Numbered from the stretch's first letter, positions 1 through 10,359 are shown. The stretch: 64,000 nt of DNA from Syntrophus gentianae (GCF_900109885.1 NZ_FOBS01000001.1:62001-126000), one strand, 5' to 3'. The notes: generated by a model not told the origin, from the letters alone. Program-made: numbers and translations.

Positions 1-2367
1 ATGATCCGGGAGATGCTCCTGTGGCTCAACGCGCTGATCGAGGATACCCTGAAGCGCTACATCCGCGACCCCATCGAGGCCCAGATCCGGCGCGCGGAAG
101 AGTGGATGCGGGGACTGCTCAACCACATCCCCCTGGCCTCCTACCGGGCCATGATCACGGATTTCCTCCTCTCCATCGCCAAGGCGATCAACGACGCCGA
201 TCTGGACAAGCCCGCCCGGAAGGTGCGCGAACTCCTCAATACGATCGAATCGGCCATCGACCCGGAGGCCCTCAAGGCCGAAATCGAAGGCGTCCTGGGC
301 GGGATCGAGGATGTCTACAAGGGCGTGCTGGACACGATTCTCAGTTCGCTGGAAACGGTGAAAAGCGGCATCGACACGGTCGCCGCGGGGGCTAAGACCG
401 CCCTCGAAAAGGTTCTGGAAGCCCTGAAAACCTTCCGGCAGGACATGGACGAGATCAAGGAGGCCGTGGACAGCCTGGGAATCAAGGAGGCCGCCGACTC
501 GGTGATCGGGGCGCTGACCGAACTGCGGCAGACCGCGGAGGAGCTGCTGTCGGCACTTCCACTGCCCGAATCCCTGAGACCGGCCGTCGAGCAGCTCGTC
601 AGCGCCATTGAAGGCATCGATCTCGATGAAGTCCTTTCCCCCGTTCTGTCGGCGGCTCAGCAGTTCCAGATCCCGGCCTCCGTCGGCGATACAGTGACGC
701 AGGGGCTGGCCCGCGCCGCGGAGCTGATTTCAAACCTCATCCCCGATACCCTCATCGCCGAAATCGAAGGGGAGATCAATACTTTCCTCGAAGAGCTGAA
801 AAAATTCGATCCGGCACAGTTCCTGGACGGGCTGGACTCGTACGTCGACGAGGCGAAGTCCTTTCTCGCCGGCCTCGATCCGCGGCCTCTCGTGGAGGAG
901 ATCCGCGCTCCTTTTCAAACCGCCCTCGACGCCATCGACCGATTTTCCCCGGCGCGTCTTCTGGAACCCGTGGCCGAGGCCTATGATTCCCTGCTGTCGA
1001 ACCTTTCCCTGCCCTCTCCGGATTCGGCGCTGGACGCCACCCGTACGGCCCTGAACGGCATCGGCGACTCCGTTGTCAGCGGCATCGCCGGCACCGTGAG
1101 CCAAGGGACGGGCGTGCCGACGGCCACACCTTCATCCTCCCCGGGAGGCGGCGCGTCTTCTTCATCTGCTTCCTCACAATCGTCAGCGGCGGCGACAAGC
1201 GGCCCACCGCAGCCCGAACCAAAATTCAAGCCGGGCGATGTGATCCGCATGCTGGGCTACCTGCCGAACAAGCTCCGGGAAACCCTTTCCGGCCTGGAAG
1301 CGGGTGCCGCCGGCGAAGCCCTGGAGGCCGTAGACCGGCTCTGCGGCGGACTGGCGCGGGATCTGCGCAGCGTGAAGGCCGCAATCTGGGAGATCGGCGA
1401 ACGGTTTGAGAGCGAGACCGACGCCTTCTTCGCCCCGCTGGCCAAGGCGCAGTTCGACGCTCAGGTGGCCATTTCCGGAAATTTCTCGGCAGGATCCTTC
1501 AATGTCAGCGGTTCCCTGGCCATCGTCGCCCAGGCGGGACCGGGTTCGTTGCGGGATTCCCTGGGTCAGGGCACGATGGCCGTTTCGGGCCAGGTTCGAT
1601 CGCAAGCGTCGTCCCTGGCGGCCTCCGTGGGCGTCAAGCTGGAAAAGGCGGCCGAAGCCCTGGAGCGGTGCAGCCTCAGCGGGCTGACCGGCGGGCTTGA
1701 CGATCTCCTCGCCGCCCTCGACGTGGAACCCATCGCCCGGAAGCTGGACGACCTCCTCGCCGCCATGATGGCCAAGGTCCCGACCCTGATGGCTTCCCTC
1801 GAAGAGGAGCTCAAGGCCTTTGTCCAGCGCCTCAAGAAAAACCTGACCCTCTTCAATCCCGGCTTTCTGGCGCAGAAGTTCCTCGGCCTGATCGACCTGC
1901 TCAAGGAACAGCTCAACCTCCTGGACCCGCGCCGCCTAGCCGCCGAACTGGGCGAGATCCACAAGGCGATCCGGGACACGATCGCCGCCTACGATCCCGC
2001 CGTCTTCGCCCAGGAGATCTGGGAAATCCTCGACCGCCTGATCCAGGGTCTCGACGCCCTGAAGCCCTCGGAGTTGCTGGCGGGATTTTCCTTCTCCGAC
2101 GAGTTTCTCGACAAGATCAAGGCCGCCGTGCCGACGGAGGCGCTGAAGGACATCGACCGCTCCCTGGACGAGGTCGGGGCGGAACTGGCGAAAATCGATC
2201 CGGCGGGACTCCTGGAATCCATCAACTCGCTGGGACCGCGGCTCGTGGAGGAATTCGAATCGGCGCTGGAGCGCATCAAGCAGGAAATCCTGACCCTGCT
2301 GAACGCCATCCGGTTCCAGGAGACCTCGGGATCGGCGTCGGTCAGCGTTTCCGGCTCCATCGGTTGA
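1..2367 (+). CDS. Large helical-repeat protein, unknown function
   Basis: This protein is 788 residues and almost wholly alpha-helical in character. The first base of the window is its ATG, so the true start may lie upstream. A motif of the form hydrophobic-D/N/S-P-x-x-hydrophobic-hydrophobic begins at residues 269, 292 and 315, and again at 618, 641, 664 and 687, giving an exact 23-residue period. Weaker copies sit near 86, 573 and 732. A Ser/Pro/Gly-rich linker (about 370-410) separates two helical halves, and the C-terminus has an SxSxSxS tail. No signal peptide or membrane span is visible. The Rhs-core giant starts 34 bases downstream, so the two are probably co-expressed. A structural rod, tape-measure or adaptor role is possible, but I do not recognise the family. 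Confidence 0.75.
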   Translation: MIREMLLWLNALIEDTLKRYIRDPIEAQIRRAEEWMRGLLNHIPLASYRAMITDFLLSIAKAINDADLDKPARKVRELLNTIESAIDPEALKAEIEGVLGGIEDVYKGVLDTILSSLETVKSGIDTVAAGAKTALEKVLEALKTFRQDMDEIKEAVDSLGIKEAADSVIGALTELRQTAEELLSALPLPESLRPAVEQLVSAIEGIDLDEVLSPVLSAAQQFQIPASVGDTVTQGLARAAELISNLIPDTLIAEIEGEINTFLEELKKFDPAQFLDGLDSYVDEAKSFLAGLDPRPLVEEIRAPFQTALDAIDRFSPARLLEPVAEAYDSLLSNLSLPSPDSALDATRTALNGIGDSVVSGIAGTVSQGTGVPTATPSSSPGGGASSSSASSQSSAAATSGPPQPEPKFKPGDVIRMLGYLPNKLRETLSGLEAGAAGEALEAVDRLCGGLARDLRSVKAAIWEIGERFESETDAFFAPLAKAQFDAQVAISGNFSAGSFNVSGSLAIVAQAGPGSLRDSLGQGTMAVSGQVRSQASSLAASVGVKLEKAAEALERCSLSGLTGGLDDLLAALDVEPIARKLDDLLAAMMAKVPTLMASLEEELKAFVQRLKKNLTLFNPGFLAQKFLGLIDLLKEQLNLLDPRRLAAELGEIHKAIRDTIAAYDPAVFAQEIWEILDRLIQGLDALKPSELLAGFSFSDEFLDKIKAAVPTEALKDIDRSLDEVGAELAKIDPAGLLESINSLGPRLVEEFESALERIKQEILTLLNAIRFQETSGSASVSVSGSIG

Positions 2368-2400
2368 TTCTTTTCATAGGGAGGGAGGATTCAGAGATCT

Positions 2401-5400
2401 ATGACCACCGCAGCGGCAGTCGATTCCAACCAGGCAGCGACCCTTTCTGAAATCTTCCGCATTCCCGGAACGACGGCGGAGCTTGTTTCGACCCGCAACG
2501 AAGCCGGCTGTCTGCTGGAACTCTCCGTCAACGGCAGAACCTATCTGCGCTACGATCAGGGCTGGCGGATCTTCGACGACGGCTTCGTCTCCATGAGCCA
2601 GACGGTCACCCCCGGCGGCATCTTCCGGACCGTCCGGGCCGGGAACGACACCTGGTGTGAAAAGTACCTCTGGAATGCCGCGGGGTTGATGACCCATGTC
2701 GACGGCGTCGAGATGGACTACGATGTCGGCAAACGCATCGCTGCCTGCCGGACACCGGAGGGGACCTGGCGTTACGAATACGACGGCGACGCCCTGATCG
2801 CCCTGGTGACGCCTCAGGGAAGGCGCAAGGTCCAGGTCAGCGGCGCGAAGCGTCCCATGGCCTGCCTCGCGGAAGGTCGCATTTCCATTCTTCACTACGA
2901 CGAATCGGGCCGCCGCCTCGATCTCCCTTCCCTGCCGCCGACGCACTGCGTTGATGATCTCGGCCGGCTCTGGACGATCAAGGACCGCCGGGGAACCATC
3001 CGCCATACTTTTCTCTGGGACGGCTTTTCCTGCCTGGGCCGCATCGACGGCGCCCCCGGAGAACCGCTGGCCGCTGTCTTTTCCCTGGACTGCACCGCCA
3101 CACCGGTCCGCATGATTTCCAGGATCGGCGTCACCCGGCTGTACCGTGACGCCTTCGGTGAATCCCTCCTCTCCCACGATGCCCTCCCCGGCCTTTTCGG
3201 GGCCACCTGCTACGGCCGCTATATGCACTACCGGTCGCGATCCCTCGATCCGCGGATCGGCTACTTTTCCGCCCCCGACCCCCTGGACGGCAGCATCGGC
3301 GACCCGCGCCGAGAAGACGGCTATGCCGGGTCCCTGCCAGTCGAGAAACCTTCCGCCGGGCCCTATTGCGTCTGCCAGAACAATCCCGTCAGCCGCGCCG
3401 ACTTCCAGGGCGAATCCTCGGGCGGCTGGACCTTTCTCATGGTGCTCAGCGACCTGACCTGGTCGCTGCAGAACAACATCGTGGGCTGGCTCGGCTACGA
3501 GGGGTTCCTCAGCCTCTGGGGAAGCATCTTCAGCGGCAACGCCGACCGCTACGGCTGGTCCCGGGGAGTCCACAGCGACCGCACGGGAAGTTACGGCGTG
3601 CTCAGGGACGGGGTTTTCGCCAACGACCGGGCCAAGACCTTCCAGCACATCATCATCGTCAAAAAGGAAGAGATCGAAAACCTGGCCGACGTCCGGGTTT
3701 TTGCCCCGGAAGGGGAATTCGTCCCCACATACTGCGGCACCGTTCTTCTCGTAACGCCCGAGAGCGGCAGACCTTTCCTGCTGCGCGGGGCGCGGCAGAA
3801 AGGTTCGATGCGGGACGCCCATCTGCCCCTGACCTGGACGCGCTACGGCGGACCGGCCAAACCCGTCATCCCCGGTTCCCCGGTCCCCGCCTTCCCCCAG
3901 GGAGGATTCCATTTCGCAACCCGGACCGGCCTGCGCGGGCCGCAGTCCGCCACCTGCACCGAGTGCGTTGTCGGGGCGAAATGCGCCGTGGGAACCCTGG
4001 AGAGGCGTTTCATTATTAAACTCGGCACGACGGGCACGGGATTCGCCCAGGACTCCTGGCTGCTGCTGACGGATACGGTGGGAGGCTATGCCATCGCCAA
4101 GGTGCTCTCCGTCGAGGAGCGGGACGGAAAAACACGGCTGCGTATCGATACGGCGGAAGGGACGATCGCGGCGAATTCCGTGTCGGTCCGCCGTCTGACG
4201 AGCCGGGGCACGGAGGACCTGCCCCGGGGGGCGCAGCCCGATGCCCTCGACTGTGCGGCGGCAACGCAGAATTATTATGCTGTCAACGACCCCCTGCGGA
4301 TCACCGCGGACAACGCGGTCCTGTCCACCTCCATCAAGTCCTTCGACACCGAGATGACGGTCGATGCGGCCCTGCCCGGAGACTTCTCCGGGGCGGTCAC
4401 CCTGACGACGGCACAGGCTTCGGAAGGCCCCTTCGAGGCGAAAGTCTCGGCCACGGCCAACACCCTCTCCTTTGTCAAGGCCGACGGCAGCCCCAGCCCG
4501 ACGATCCCGGAGGCAGGGGAATTTCTCGTCGCCACGAGCGCTACGGCAACCCCGCTGGCCCTGAAGATCACCGGTCCCGGAGCCGCCGCCACGGACCGCC
4601 TCGTGGACCGCGATCCTTCCGGTCTCGGCCCCGCCGATACGGCCCTTTCCTGGCAGTTCCTGCGGCCCGTCGCCGATCCCCTGGGGACAGCACCCACGCC
4701 GCCCGCGGGCGCCACCTTCGTTTTTAACCCGGCAAAAATCCCGACGGCGGCACCCGGATTCGTTAAATTCTCCGATTCCAGCCAGCCGATCGAGACCGCC
4801 GTCCGTTCCGTTTCCGGCATCGGCTCTCAGGCCATCGTCACCGCCCATCCCCTCCCGGCCGGAACAGGCCCCTGTTCCGTGGAGTGCTTTTCCCGGCAGA
4901 CGCCCGCCGAAACGGGTCCCTACGACAACCGCACCCTGAGCGCCGAATTGACCCTGACAATGGAGCCCACCGATGCGGCGGCAACGGCCAAAGCCCTTCA
5001 GTTGCATCAGATCACCGGGGCCCATGTCACGGATGCCGTACCGGGAAGCGCAACGATCAGCGGCATCGAGATCGCCCGGCACGCGACCAGCAACCGCTGG
5101 TTCGCCGCCCATTCAACCGCCGCGGGGACCTCGGACCTCAAGCCGAATTCCTTTGTCTACCTCCAGCAGGGTACGGATACTCAGATCGCGTTGGTTGAAG
5201 AGATCCGCGGGTTCATCGAGTTGACCCGGCCGGTGACGGTCCAGGCGTCTGATCTCGAACTGGTTTCGCTGGCGGAAGGCGGACCCCGCTACTATACCGA
5301 GCGGAAAGACGACACCCACCTTTCGGTCCTGCCCTTCATCGATGTCGGCGGAACCCGAACACGGGTGCAGATGCCGCGCTTCCGGGAAAATGAATGCCTG

Positions 5401-8400
5401 CGCGTCACCTTCACCGCCAATCCGACGGGCTTGCCCGCTAGCGCCCAGGACCGGCTCTACCGGATCAAATCCGTTTCCGGCTCAACCTGCGAGATAGAGG
5501 GCGATGACCTGATCCTTGAAGCGGACAAGGCAACGGACATCCGCGCCGTCCGGATGACCCCGGCCAATCCGGACACGGGGTGGTCCCGGATCGGCATTGA
5601 CGGAACCCCTGTCGGTGCAGCGGGCGCCGACGGGCAGGTAACCACCGACAAGATCGCTTTCAAACTCTACGATCTGCGTCCGCGCTACGGAATTCCGGCC
5701 GTCGAGGTGGCGGTTGTCAGCGGCGACAAAACCATTGCAGCCCGGGTGAAGACAACCGCCTTCGACTATGAGCTCTATTTCGCCGGAGATCCGCCCCTCA
5801 CCGGCACCGGCATCGACATCCTGGCGCCGGACACGGGCAAGGTCACCTCGGATTTCGCCGCCTCCTTCCGCCGGGAAGGCAACGCTTTTCTGCTGGAGGG
5901 AACGCTCGCCAACGTGACCGGCGGTACGAATCCCGTCGTGGTTGTCCCCCTCGTCGAAACAGCCAAGACCGTCGGCGGTACGCTGAGTTGCGGGTCCACC
6001 CTGGTTCCCGACGATCCGGAGACCTGGGAGTTCGACCGCCAGAAGAGCCTCATCGAACACGAACTCATCCATACGCGGCAGTGCTGCTGGTTCGGCCCCC
6101 TTCTGACCTCCTACATCCCCCTGGGCGCCATCGAAGGTCTCTTCGACGGGATTTCCGAGGGTGAGGACCCGACCTATTCCCCCTATGTCCAGGGCAGACT
6201 GAAGGATGTCGAAGGCGACTGGTATCTGATCATTCCGAATCCCGGAGAAACGTCTTTCGAGGAGGGGACGCCGGTGGAGATCTCCAAGGGGGGAAGAACC
6301 ACGGAGGTCGAACTCGGACCAGGCAACACCAGTACCGGATTCCGGCTCCCCTCTCCGCTCCGTGATTACGGCACCAACGATGTCTATATCCGCCGACGCC
6401 GCTCCAACTGGCAGGGCGTGCCGGAATGGATCATCAACATCCTGCAGATCCTCACCCACGGCGGGATCATGAATGCCACGGTGGGCACGGTATACGGCGG
6501 CCTCTTTTTCCTGATCTACCGGGGCATTTACGGCCTGGCCCATCTGTCGGAGTCCAGCGCCGGCCGTTACTACGACGTTTCCTTCGAAGACAACGGCCTC
6601 CGTCTCCATCTTACCGGTGATGAAGGCCTGGCGGCCCTGCGCGGCGCAAGCCGGGTCATCGTGAAATCCGGCGAAACGACCGTGGTGCGCGAAGTGGCGT
6701 CGATCAACGATCACGACATCACCCTCTCCACGCGGGTCAGCTTTGTCAGCCCAGGTGGGGTTTCCCCCTATTCGACCCATGACCCGACGAGCGCCCTGGA
6801 CCCCTACAATTACTATCCCGCCCAGGTAGCCGATCTCAATCAGCCGGCGCGCATCACCATCGAACCGGTCAACGGCGAATCCCTGTCGCTTACGGTTTAT
6901 GACCGGGTCAAGATGCTGGTGGGCAATCAGAGCAAGACCACCGTCGTCATGCACGTCAGCGGAAACACCGCGGAACTCAAGGACGCACCGCCCCTTCCCG
7001 AGGGGGAGACAACGCTGCGGGTGGCCAAGGTCGGCCACAACGACGCCATGGGTTGGGTCGACGACTGGCTGCTGGAATATTTCGACATGGGCTGGATGAA
7101 GTGGCTCTTCGATCCCTACGGGCAGATCGACTACCAGTTCCGCCCTTCCAACTGGACGCAGACCTTCACAAGGATCACGCGCTATCTCTTCGGCACCCAG
7201 TCGTGGTGCGTGATCCCCGGAGCCGGCTTTTTCTGGCACGACAACGCTTTCAAGCAGACCAAGCAGAGGGGGCACATGTCCTGGATGGAGCAGCAGGCCT
7301 CGGAGGAAAGCGGGGATCTGTACTCCGCCTTCTGCCGGCTGCGCAATACGCCCCGTTATGTGGGCGACATCGGCCGTTTCTGGTATTTCGCCTGGCCCGG
7401 CGGAGACCGCAGCAACTTTTCCGTCATCGCCTCCGACATGCTCGACGCCCCCGGCGTGCACTACGATGATGCCAACAAGCCGCGGCTTCTTCCCCTGGTC
7501 ACGGGCGGCGCACCGGCGTCGCAGAACCCCAACGGCGACGCCATGGCCCCCGCAGGCAGCGGGGAGTGCCTGGTGGACGGGTTTGCCCGGAGGAACTGGA
7601 CAACCCCCAACGACACCACCATGGCCGATCCGCCCAGTTTCGCACCGGCAGAGACCGCCCTCCTCCCCACCTCCGCCGCCCTGGAGCGGTGCGGCGGCAC
7701 CTATGTGGCCTTCACCCGGAGCGGCAAACACCGGATCTCCGTCCCCAACGCCGCCGGTTCGGACATGGCGGAAAGCCTGGAGGTTCAGCGGGACTGGGGA
7801 AAGCAGAATATCTATTATGAGCTCGATACGGTCGAGGACGTTGCTGTTTCCTGCGCCGGAATGACCGTCGCCAATGGCGCCGTCGTCACGCTCCTGGAAA
7901 CCCAGGAAGCGCGGATCAAGGTGACCCCGAATAACACGCGGCGCCATGCCCTTTCCGTGACGGACCCGACGGGGGGTACTTTTGTCCAGGCAACCGACAC
8001 GGCACTCATCGCCCGAACCCCCGGCAACGATACCGAGCAGCCCGTGGAGATCAGCCGCCGCTACACCTACAACGCCGCCGACGAGACCTTCGATGACCCG
8101 GAACTCAATTTCCACAAAACCCACTTCTTCGGCGACATCCATGTGCCCGTCCGGCAGTTCTCCGTCAAGGTGATCAGGGATCTCTATTTCCGTAGTGCCA
8201 TCCCCACGCTCACAGAACTGTCGGCGGCTTTTGACACTCACAAAATTTCGCTGCTCCGCCCGGGCGATACGGCCTACCTGCTCGTCCCCTCGCCCATTAC
8301 CGAGGCGTTGAACCGGACCACCGTTTCCTATCCCGGCACATCCCCCTCATCAGGCAACGTCGACCCCCTGCCGTCCGTGACGCCGGAAGAACCCGTCCCG

Positions 8401-8832
8401 GAAGGCTTTGACGACTACCTGGGCGACGGCCTGATCGTTAAAGTGACCTTCCCCGCCGAGGAACCGCCCCAGGAAGAAAGCCTCATGACCTTCAAGATCG
8501 GCATCGGCCGGAACAGCAACACCACGGAAATCGAAACACCTATAACGCTGAAGCCCCACTTCATGCTCCGCAACGCCACCACCTACCAAGTCCCCGCCAC
8601 AGGCAGCCTGACCCTGACCTGCGAAGTCGCCCCCGGCGACCCAACCGCACGGACCACCAATAACAAAGTCGTCGTCACCCCCTCTCAGGGAATCACCACC
8701 GCCGTCTCCGGTGACGGCCTCACCATCACGATCACCACCGCCGGTGCATCCCCCGGCATCAAATCGATCAAGGCCGAAGACGCTGATCATGCCGGGCACT
8801 TCGCCGTCAGGACGATTGAAGTGACTGTTTAA
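2401..8832 (+). CDS. Giant Rhs-core protein with an extended C-terminal region and a HELIH motif
   Basis: This protein is 2143 residues. Residues about 30-340 contain YD-type repeats that end in a recognisable Rhs-associated core (YRSRSLDPRIGYFSAPDPL, then YCVCQNNPVSRADFQG). In most Rhs proteins the core sits near the C-terminus and is followed by a toxin of 100-300 residues. Here about 1800 residues follow it, mostly beta-rich modules. A HELIHTRQ motif near residue 1220 matches a zinc-protease HExxH site, with acidic residues shortly after it. A hydrophobic stretch lies near residue 1360, and the last ~90 residues look like an Ig-like (Big) domain. No signal peptide is visible. A strong GGGAGGGAGG lies upstream of the ATG but is spaced somewhat far. 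It may be a surface or injected effector; the activity is unproven. Confidence 0.85.
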   Translation: MTTAAAVDSNQAATLSEIFRIPGTTAELVSTRNEAGCLLELSVNGRTYLRYDQGWRIFDDGFVSMSQTVTPGGIFRTVRAGNDTWCEKYLWNAAGLMTHVDGVEMDYDVGKRIAACRTPEGTWRYEYDGDALIALVTPQGRRKVQVSGAKRPMACLAEGRISILHYDESGRRLDLPSLPPTHCVDDLGRLWTIKDRRGTIRHTFLWDGFSCLGRIDGAPGEPLAAVFSLDCTATPVRMISRIGVTRLYRDAFGESLLSHDALPGLFGATCYGRYMHYRSRSLDPRIGYFSAPDPLDGSIGDPRREDGYAGSLPVEKPSAGPYCVCQNNPVSRADFQGESSGGWTFLMVLSDLTWSLQNNIVGWLGYEGFLSLWGSIFSGNADRYGWSRGVHSDRTGSYGVLRDGVFANDRAKTFQHIIIVKKEEIENLADVRVFAPEGEFVPTYCGTVLLVTPESGRPFLLRGARQKGSMRDAHLPLTWTRYGGPAKPVIPGSPVPAFPQGGFHFATRTGLRGPQSATCTECVVGAKCAVGTLERRFIIKLGTTGTGFAQDSWLLLTDTVGGYAIAKVLSVEERDGKTRLRIDTAEGTIAANSVSVRRLTSRGTEDLPRGAQPDALDCAAATQNYYAVNDPLRITADNAVLSTSIKSFDTEMTVDAALPGDFSGAVTLTTAQASEGPFEAKVSATANTLSFVKADGSPSPTIPEAGEFLVATSATATPLALKITGPGAAATDRLVDRDPSGLGPADTALSWQFLRPVADPLGTAPTPPAGATFVFNPAKIPTAAPGFVKFSDSSQPIETAVRSVSGIGSQAIVTAHPLPAGTGPCSVECFSRQTPAETGPYDNRTLSAELTLTMEPTDAAATAKALQLHQITGAHVTDAVPGSATISGIEIARHATSNRWFAAHSTAAGTSDLKPNSFVYLQQGTDTQIALVEEIRGFIELTRPVTVQASDLELVSLAEGGPRYYTERKDDTHLSVLPFIDVGGTRTRVQMPRFRENECLRVTFTANPTGLPASAQDRLYRIKSVSGSTCEIEGDDLILEADKATDIRAVRMTPANPDTGWSRIGIDGTPVGAAGADGQVTTDKIAFKLYDLRPRYGIPAVEVAVVSGDKTIAARVKTTAFDYELYFAGDPPLTGTGIDILAPDTGKVTSDFAASFRREGNAFLLEGTLANVTGGTNPVVVVPLVETAKTVGGTLSCGSTLVPDDPETWEFDRQKSLIEHELIHTRQCCWFGPLLTSYIPLGAIEGLFDGISEGEDPTYSPYVQGRLKDVEGDWYLIIPNPGETSFEEGTPVEISKGGRTTEVELGPGNTSTGFRLPSPLRDYGTNDVYIRRRRSNWQGVPEWIINILQILTHGGIMNATVGTVYGGLFFLIYRGIYGLAHLSESSAGRYYDVSFEDNGLRLHLTGDEGLAALRGASRVIVKSGETTVVREVASINDHDITLSTRVSFVSPGGVSPYSTHDPTSALDPYNYYPAQVADLNQPARITIEPVNGESLSLTVYDRVKMLVGNQSKTTVVMHVSGNTAELKDAPPLPEGETTLRVAKVGHNDAMGWVDDWLLEYFDMGWMKWLFDPYGQIDYQFRPSNWTQTFTRITRYLFGTQSWCVIPGAGFFWHDNAFKQTKQRGHMSWMEQQASEESGDLYSAFCRLRNTPRYVGDIGRFWYFAWPGGDRSNFSVIASDMLDAPGVHYDDANKPRLLPLVTGGAPASQNPNGDAMAPAGSGECLVDGFARRNWTTPNDTTMADPPSFAPAETALLPTSAALERCGGTYVAFTRSGKHRISVPNAAGSDMAESLEVQRDWGKQNIYYELDTVEDVAVSCAGMTVANGAVVTLLETQEARIKVTPNNTRRHALSVTDPTGGTFVQATDTALIARTPGNDTEQPVEISRRYTYNAADETFDDPELNFHKTHFFGDIHVPVRQFSVKVIRDLYFRSAIPTLTELSAAFDTHKISLLRPGDTAYLLVPSPITEALNRTTVSYPGTSPSSGNVDPLPSVTPEEPVPEGFDDYLGDGLIVKVTFPAEEPPQEESLMTFKIGIGRNSNTTEIETPITLKPHFMLRNATTYQVPATGSLTLTCEVAPGDPTARTTNNKVVVTPSQGITTAVSGDGLTITITTAGASPGIKSIKAEDADHAGHFAVRTIEVTV

Positions 8833-9038
8833 GACAGAAGGTCATCTTCTTCTGAATTTCTTAATATTTACGGATAACCATTGGCAGGGTTCATTACACA
8901 GGGGATTTGCACCCCGTAAGTTCATGTCCATGCCAGGCGTGCCACAACGACCATACTCATCATCCGGCGCGTTGCGTTTTTTATGACTGGTTTGCTGTAG
9001 TCTATTTTTTACACTGTTTAACGAAAAGGGAGGGACAT

Positions 9039-10181
9039 ATGGACTTACCTATCTGGATCAAATGGTTCTTAGGTTTTATGATTGCGACGCAACCCGTGCT
9101 CAACTTCGCCTATGCCGCGTCGGAGTGTGATGCTGTTTGGGACTCCGGCGCCTTCAATAAAAGCAGGTACGCTGAGTCGGCAAGTCTGCTGCTTAAAAAG
9201 AAGGATGCTGCTTGCAGCCAAAACTATCAAAACAAGGGCGAGGCAGAGGAGGCTGCAAAAAAAGCCGGCGGAGAGATAGGAATCGGCTCATGGAGCTTTC
9301 AAGGAGCAGAGGCAGAGAAGATAGCAGAGACTACCTGGTCTATCAGCAAGTCCAGCCTTTGCCTGAATGCTTCGGCAGAAGAACTTGCGTCATTTACAAG
9401 CATTCAGGCAAAGAGCCAGGTGACTGATTTAGCGGTTCGAGCATGGTCAGACTGCATTGAAAGGAGTGAAACCAATAAACTGTTTGTAGAATACACTACG
9501 TTGATTGATGGCACCGGTATGACCGGCTGGTTGATATCTCATCCGGATAGGGCCGACGGATACGGAACAATCAAAGATGTCGCCATTACGAATCTAACAG
9601 CAAAAGATCAACCGGTAACCTGTTTAATCGGCGGAAGGCGTGTTATTGTCAACAAGGATTTCCGAGGATGCAATATTCCCATCACGAAGGATCGCACAGC
9701 CATTTCCTGTACAAAAAATCCCCGGAAAAGCATCAATATTGCCCTGAAAACAGATCAAGTTGCTCCACCGGGCATAATAGCCATGCCCTCTTTAGCGAAT
9801 GAAATACAAACCAGAATTAATGAAGTAAATGATGCAGTCCATGCGTTAAGGATACAACTCATGCAATCTGTTCAGAGATTGAGCAGTGAATCGGTGCGCA
9901 TCGTTCGGGGTGAAGTTGGAAATTTAGGTAAAGTTAAACCTGGAGATAAAGGCGATGGCGGGGTGGCCTACTGTAATGATGATGAATACGTTTTAAACGG
10001 CGGCGGGTGGTGTACAGACGCTAGGGCGTCCTTGATATGGAGCGGGCCGGTCGAAGCAGGGGAGGACATCTGGGGTGGTGAAAAAGCAGAGCACGCAGGT
10101 TGGAGAGCCGATTGCAGTTCCCCCGCAGACATTGGAATTGTGCCCGCAGGAGCTTTTGTTACCTGCATAAAGAAGAGGTGA
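9039..10181 (+). CDS. Exported protein of unknown function
   Basis: This protein is 380 residues. The start is the ATG at 9039, which follows AAGGGAGGGACAT. An in-frame ATG at 8907 exists but would place 44 Cys/His-rich residues before an obvious signal peptide. Residues 1-25 (hydrophobic, ending FAYAAS) look like a Sec signal. The mature protein has several cysteines, including pairs in the last 60 residues (YCNDDEYVLNGGGWC, then ADC and TCIKK), which suggests disulfides outside the cytoplasm. A short amphipathic helix region lies around residues 245-290. The local base composition is clearly more A+T-rich than the preceding two genes, so it may have a separate origin. I do not recognise a family. 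Confidence 0.75.
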   Translation: MDLPIWIKWFLGFMIATQPVLNFAYAASECDAVWDSGAFNKSRYAESASLLLKKKDAACSQNYQNKGEAEEAAKKAGGEIGIGSWSFQGAEAEKIAETTWSISKSSLCLNASAEELASFTSIQAKSQVTDLAVRAWSDCIERSETNKLFVEYTTLIDGTGMTGWLISHPDRADGYGTIKDVAITNLTAKDQPVTCLIGGRRVIVNKDFRGCNIPITKDRTAISCTKNPRKSINIALKTDQVAPPGIIAMPSLANEIQTRINEVNDAVHALRIQLMQSVQRLSSESVRIVRGEVGNLGKVKPGDKGDGGVAYCNDDEYVLNGGGWCTDARASLIWSGPVEAGEDIWGGEKAEHAGWRADCSSPADIGIVPAGAFVTCIKKR

Positions 10182-10206
10182 GGGTATCAAAGAAAAAAGA
10201 AAAGAA

Positions 10207-10359
10207 GTGAGGGGACAATCAGGCAATCAGGGGACCCATACTGGTTATTTGATTAACGGAGGTGTTGAAGATACAGAAATAAGCATTGCACGAATTGCAA
10301 GAGTCGTTGCAGAGCATAGCAAAAAAGGAAACAGATTTATTTTCCACCAATGGTCTTGA
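10207..10359 (+). CDS. Possible 50-residue small protein
   Basis: A GTG-started reading frame of 50 codons lies between the exported protein and the endolysin. It is preceded by AAAGAAAAGAA, which is only a fair ribosome site. The product contains a helix-like segment (ISIARIARVVAEHSKKG). Nothing identifies it. It could equally be the remnant of a longer gene or chance. Confidence 0.25.
   Translation: MRGQSGNQGTHTGYLINGGVEDTEISIARIARVVAEHSKKGNRFIFHQWS

Noticed and set aside
2374-5112. 912-codon open frame on the - strand
   Set aside because: It is the antisense of the Rhs-core gene, Gly/Arg-rich with no ribosome site or family signature; long open antisense frames are expected in G+C-rich coding DNA.
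5482-8241. 919-codon open frame on the - strand
   Set aside because: It is a further antisense shadow of the same gene, with Gly/Val/Asp-rich random-looking sequence.
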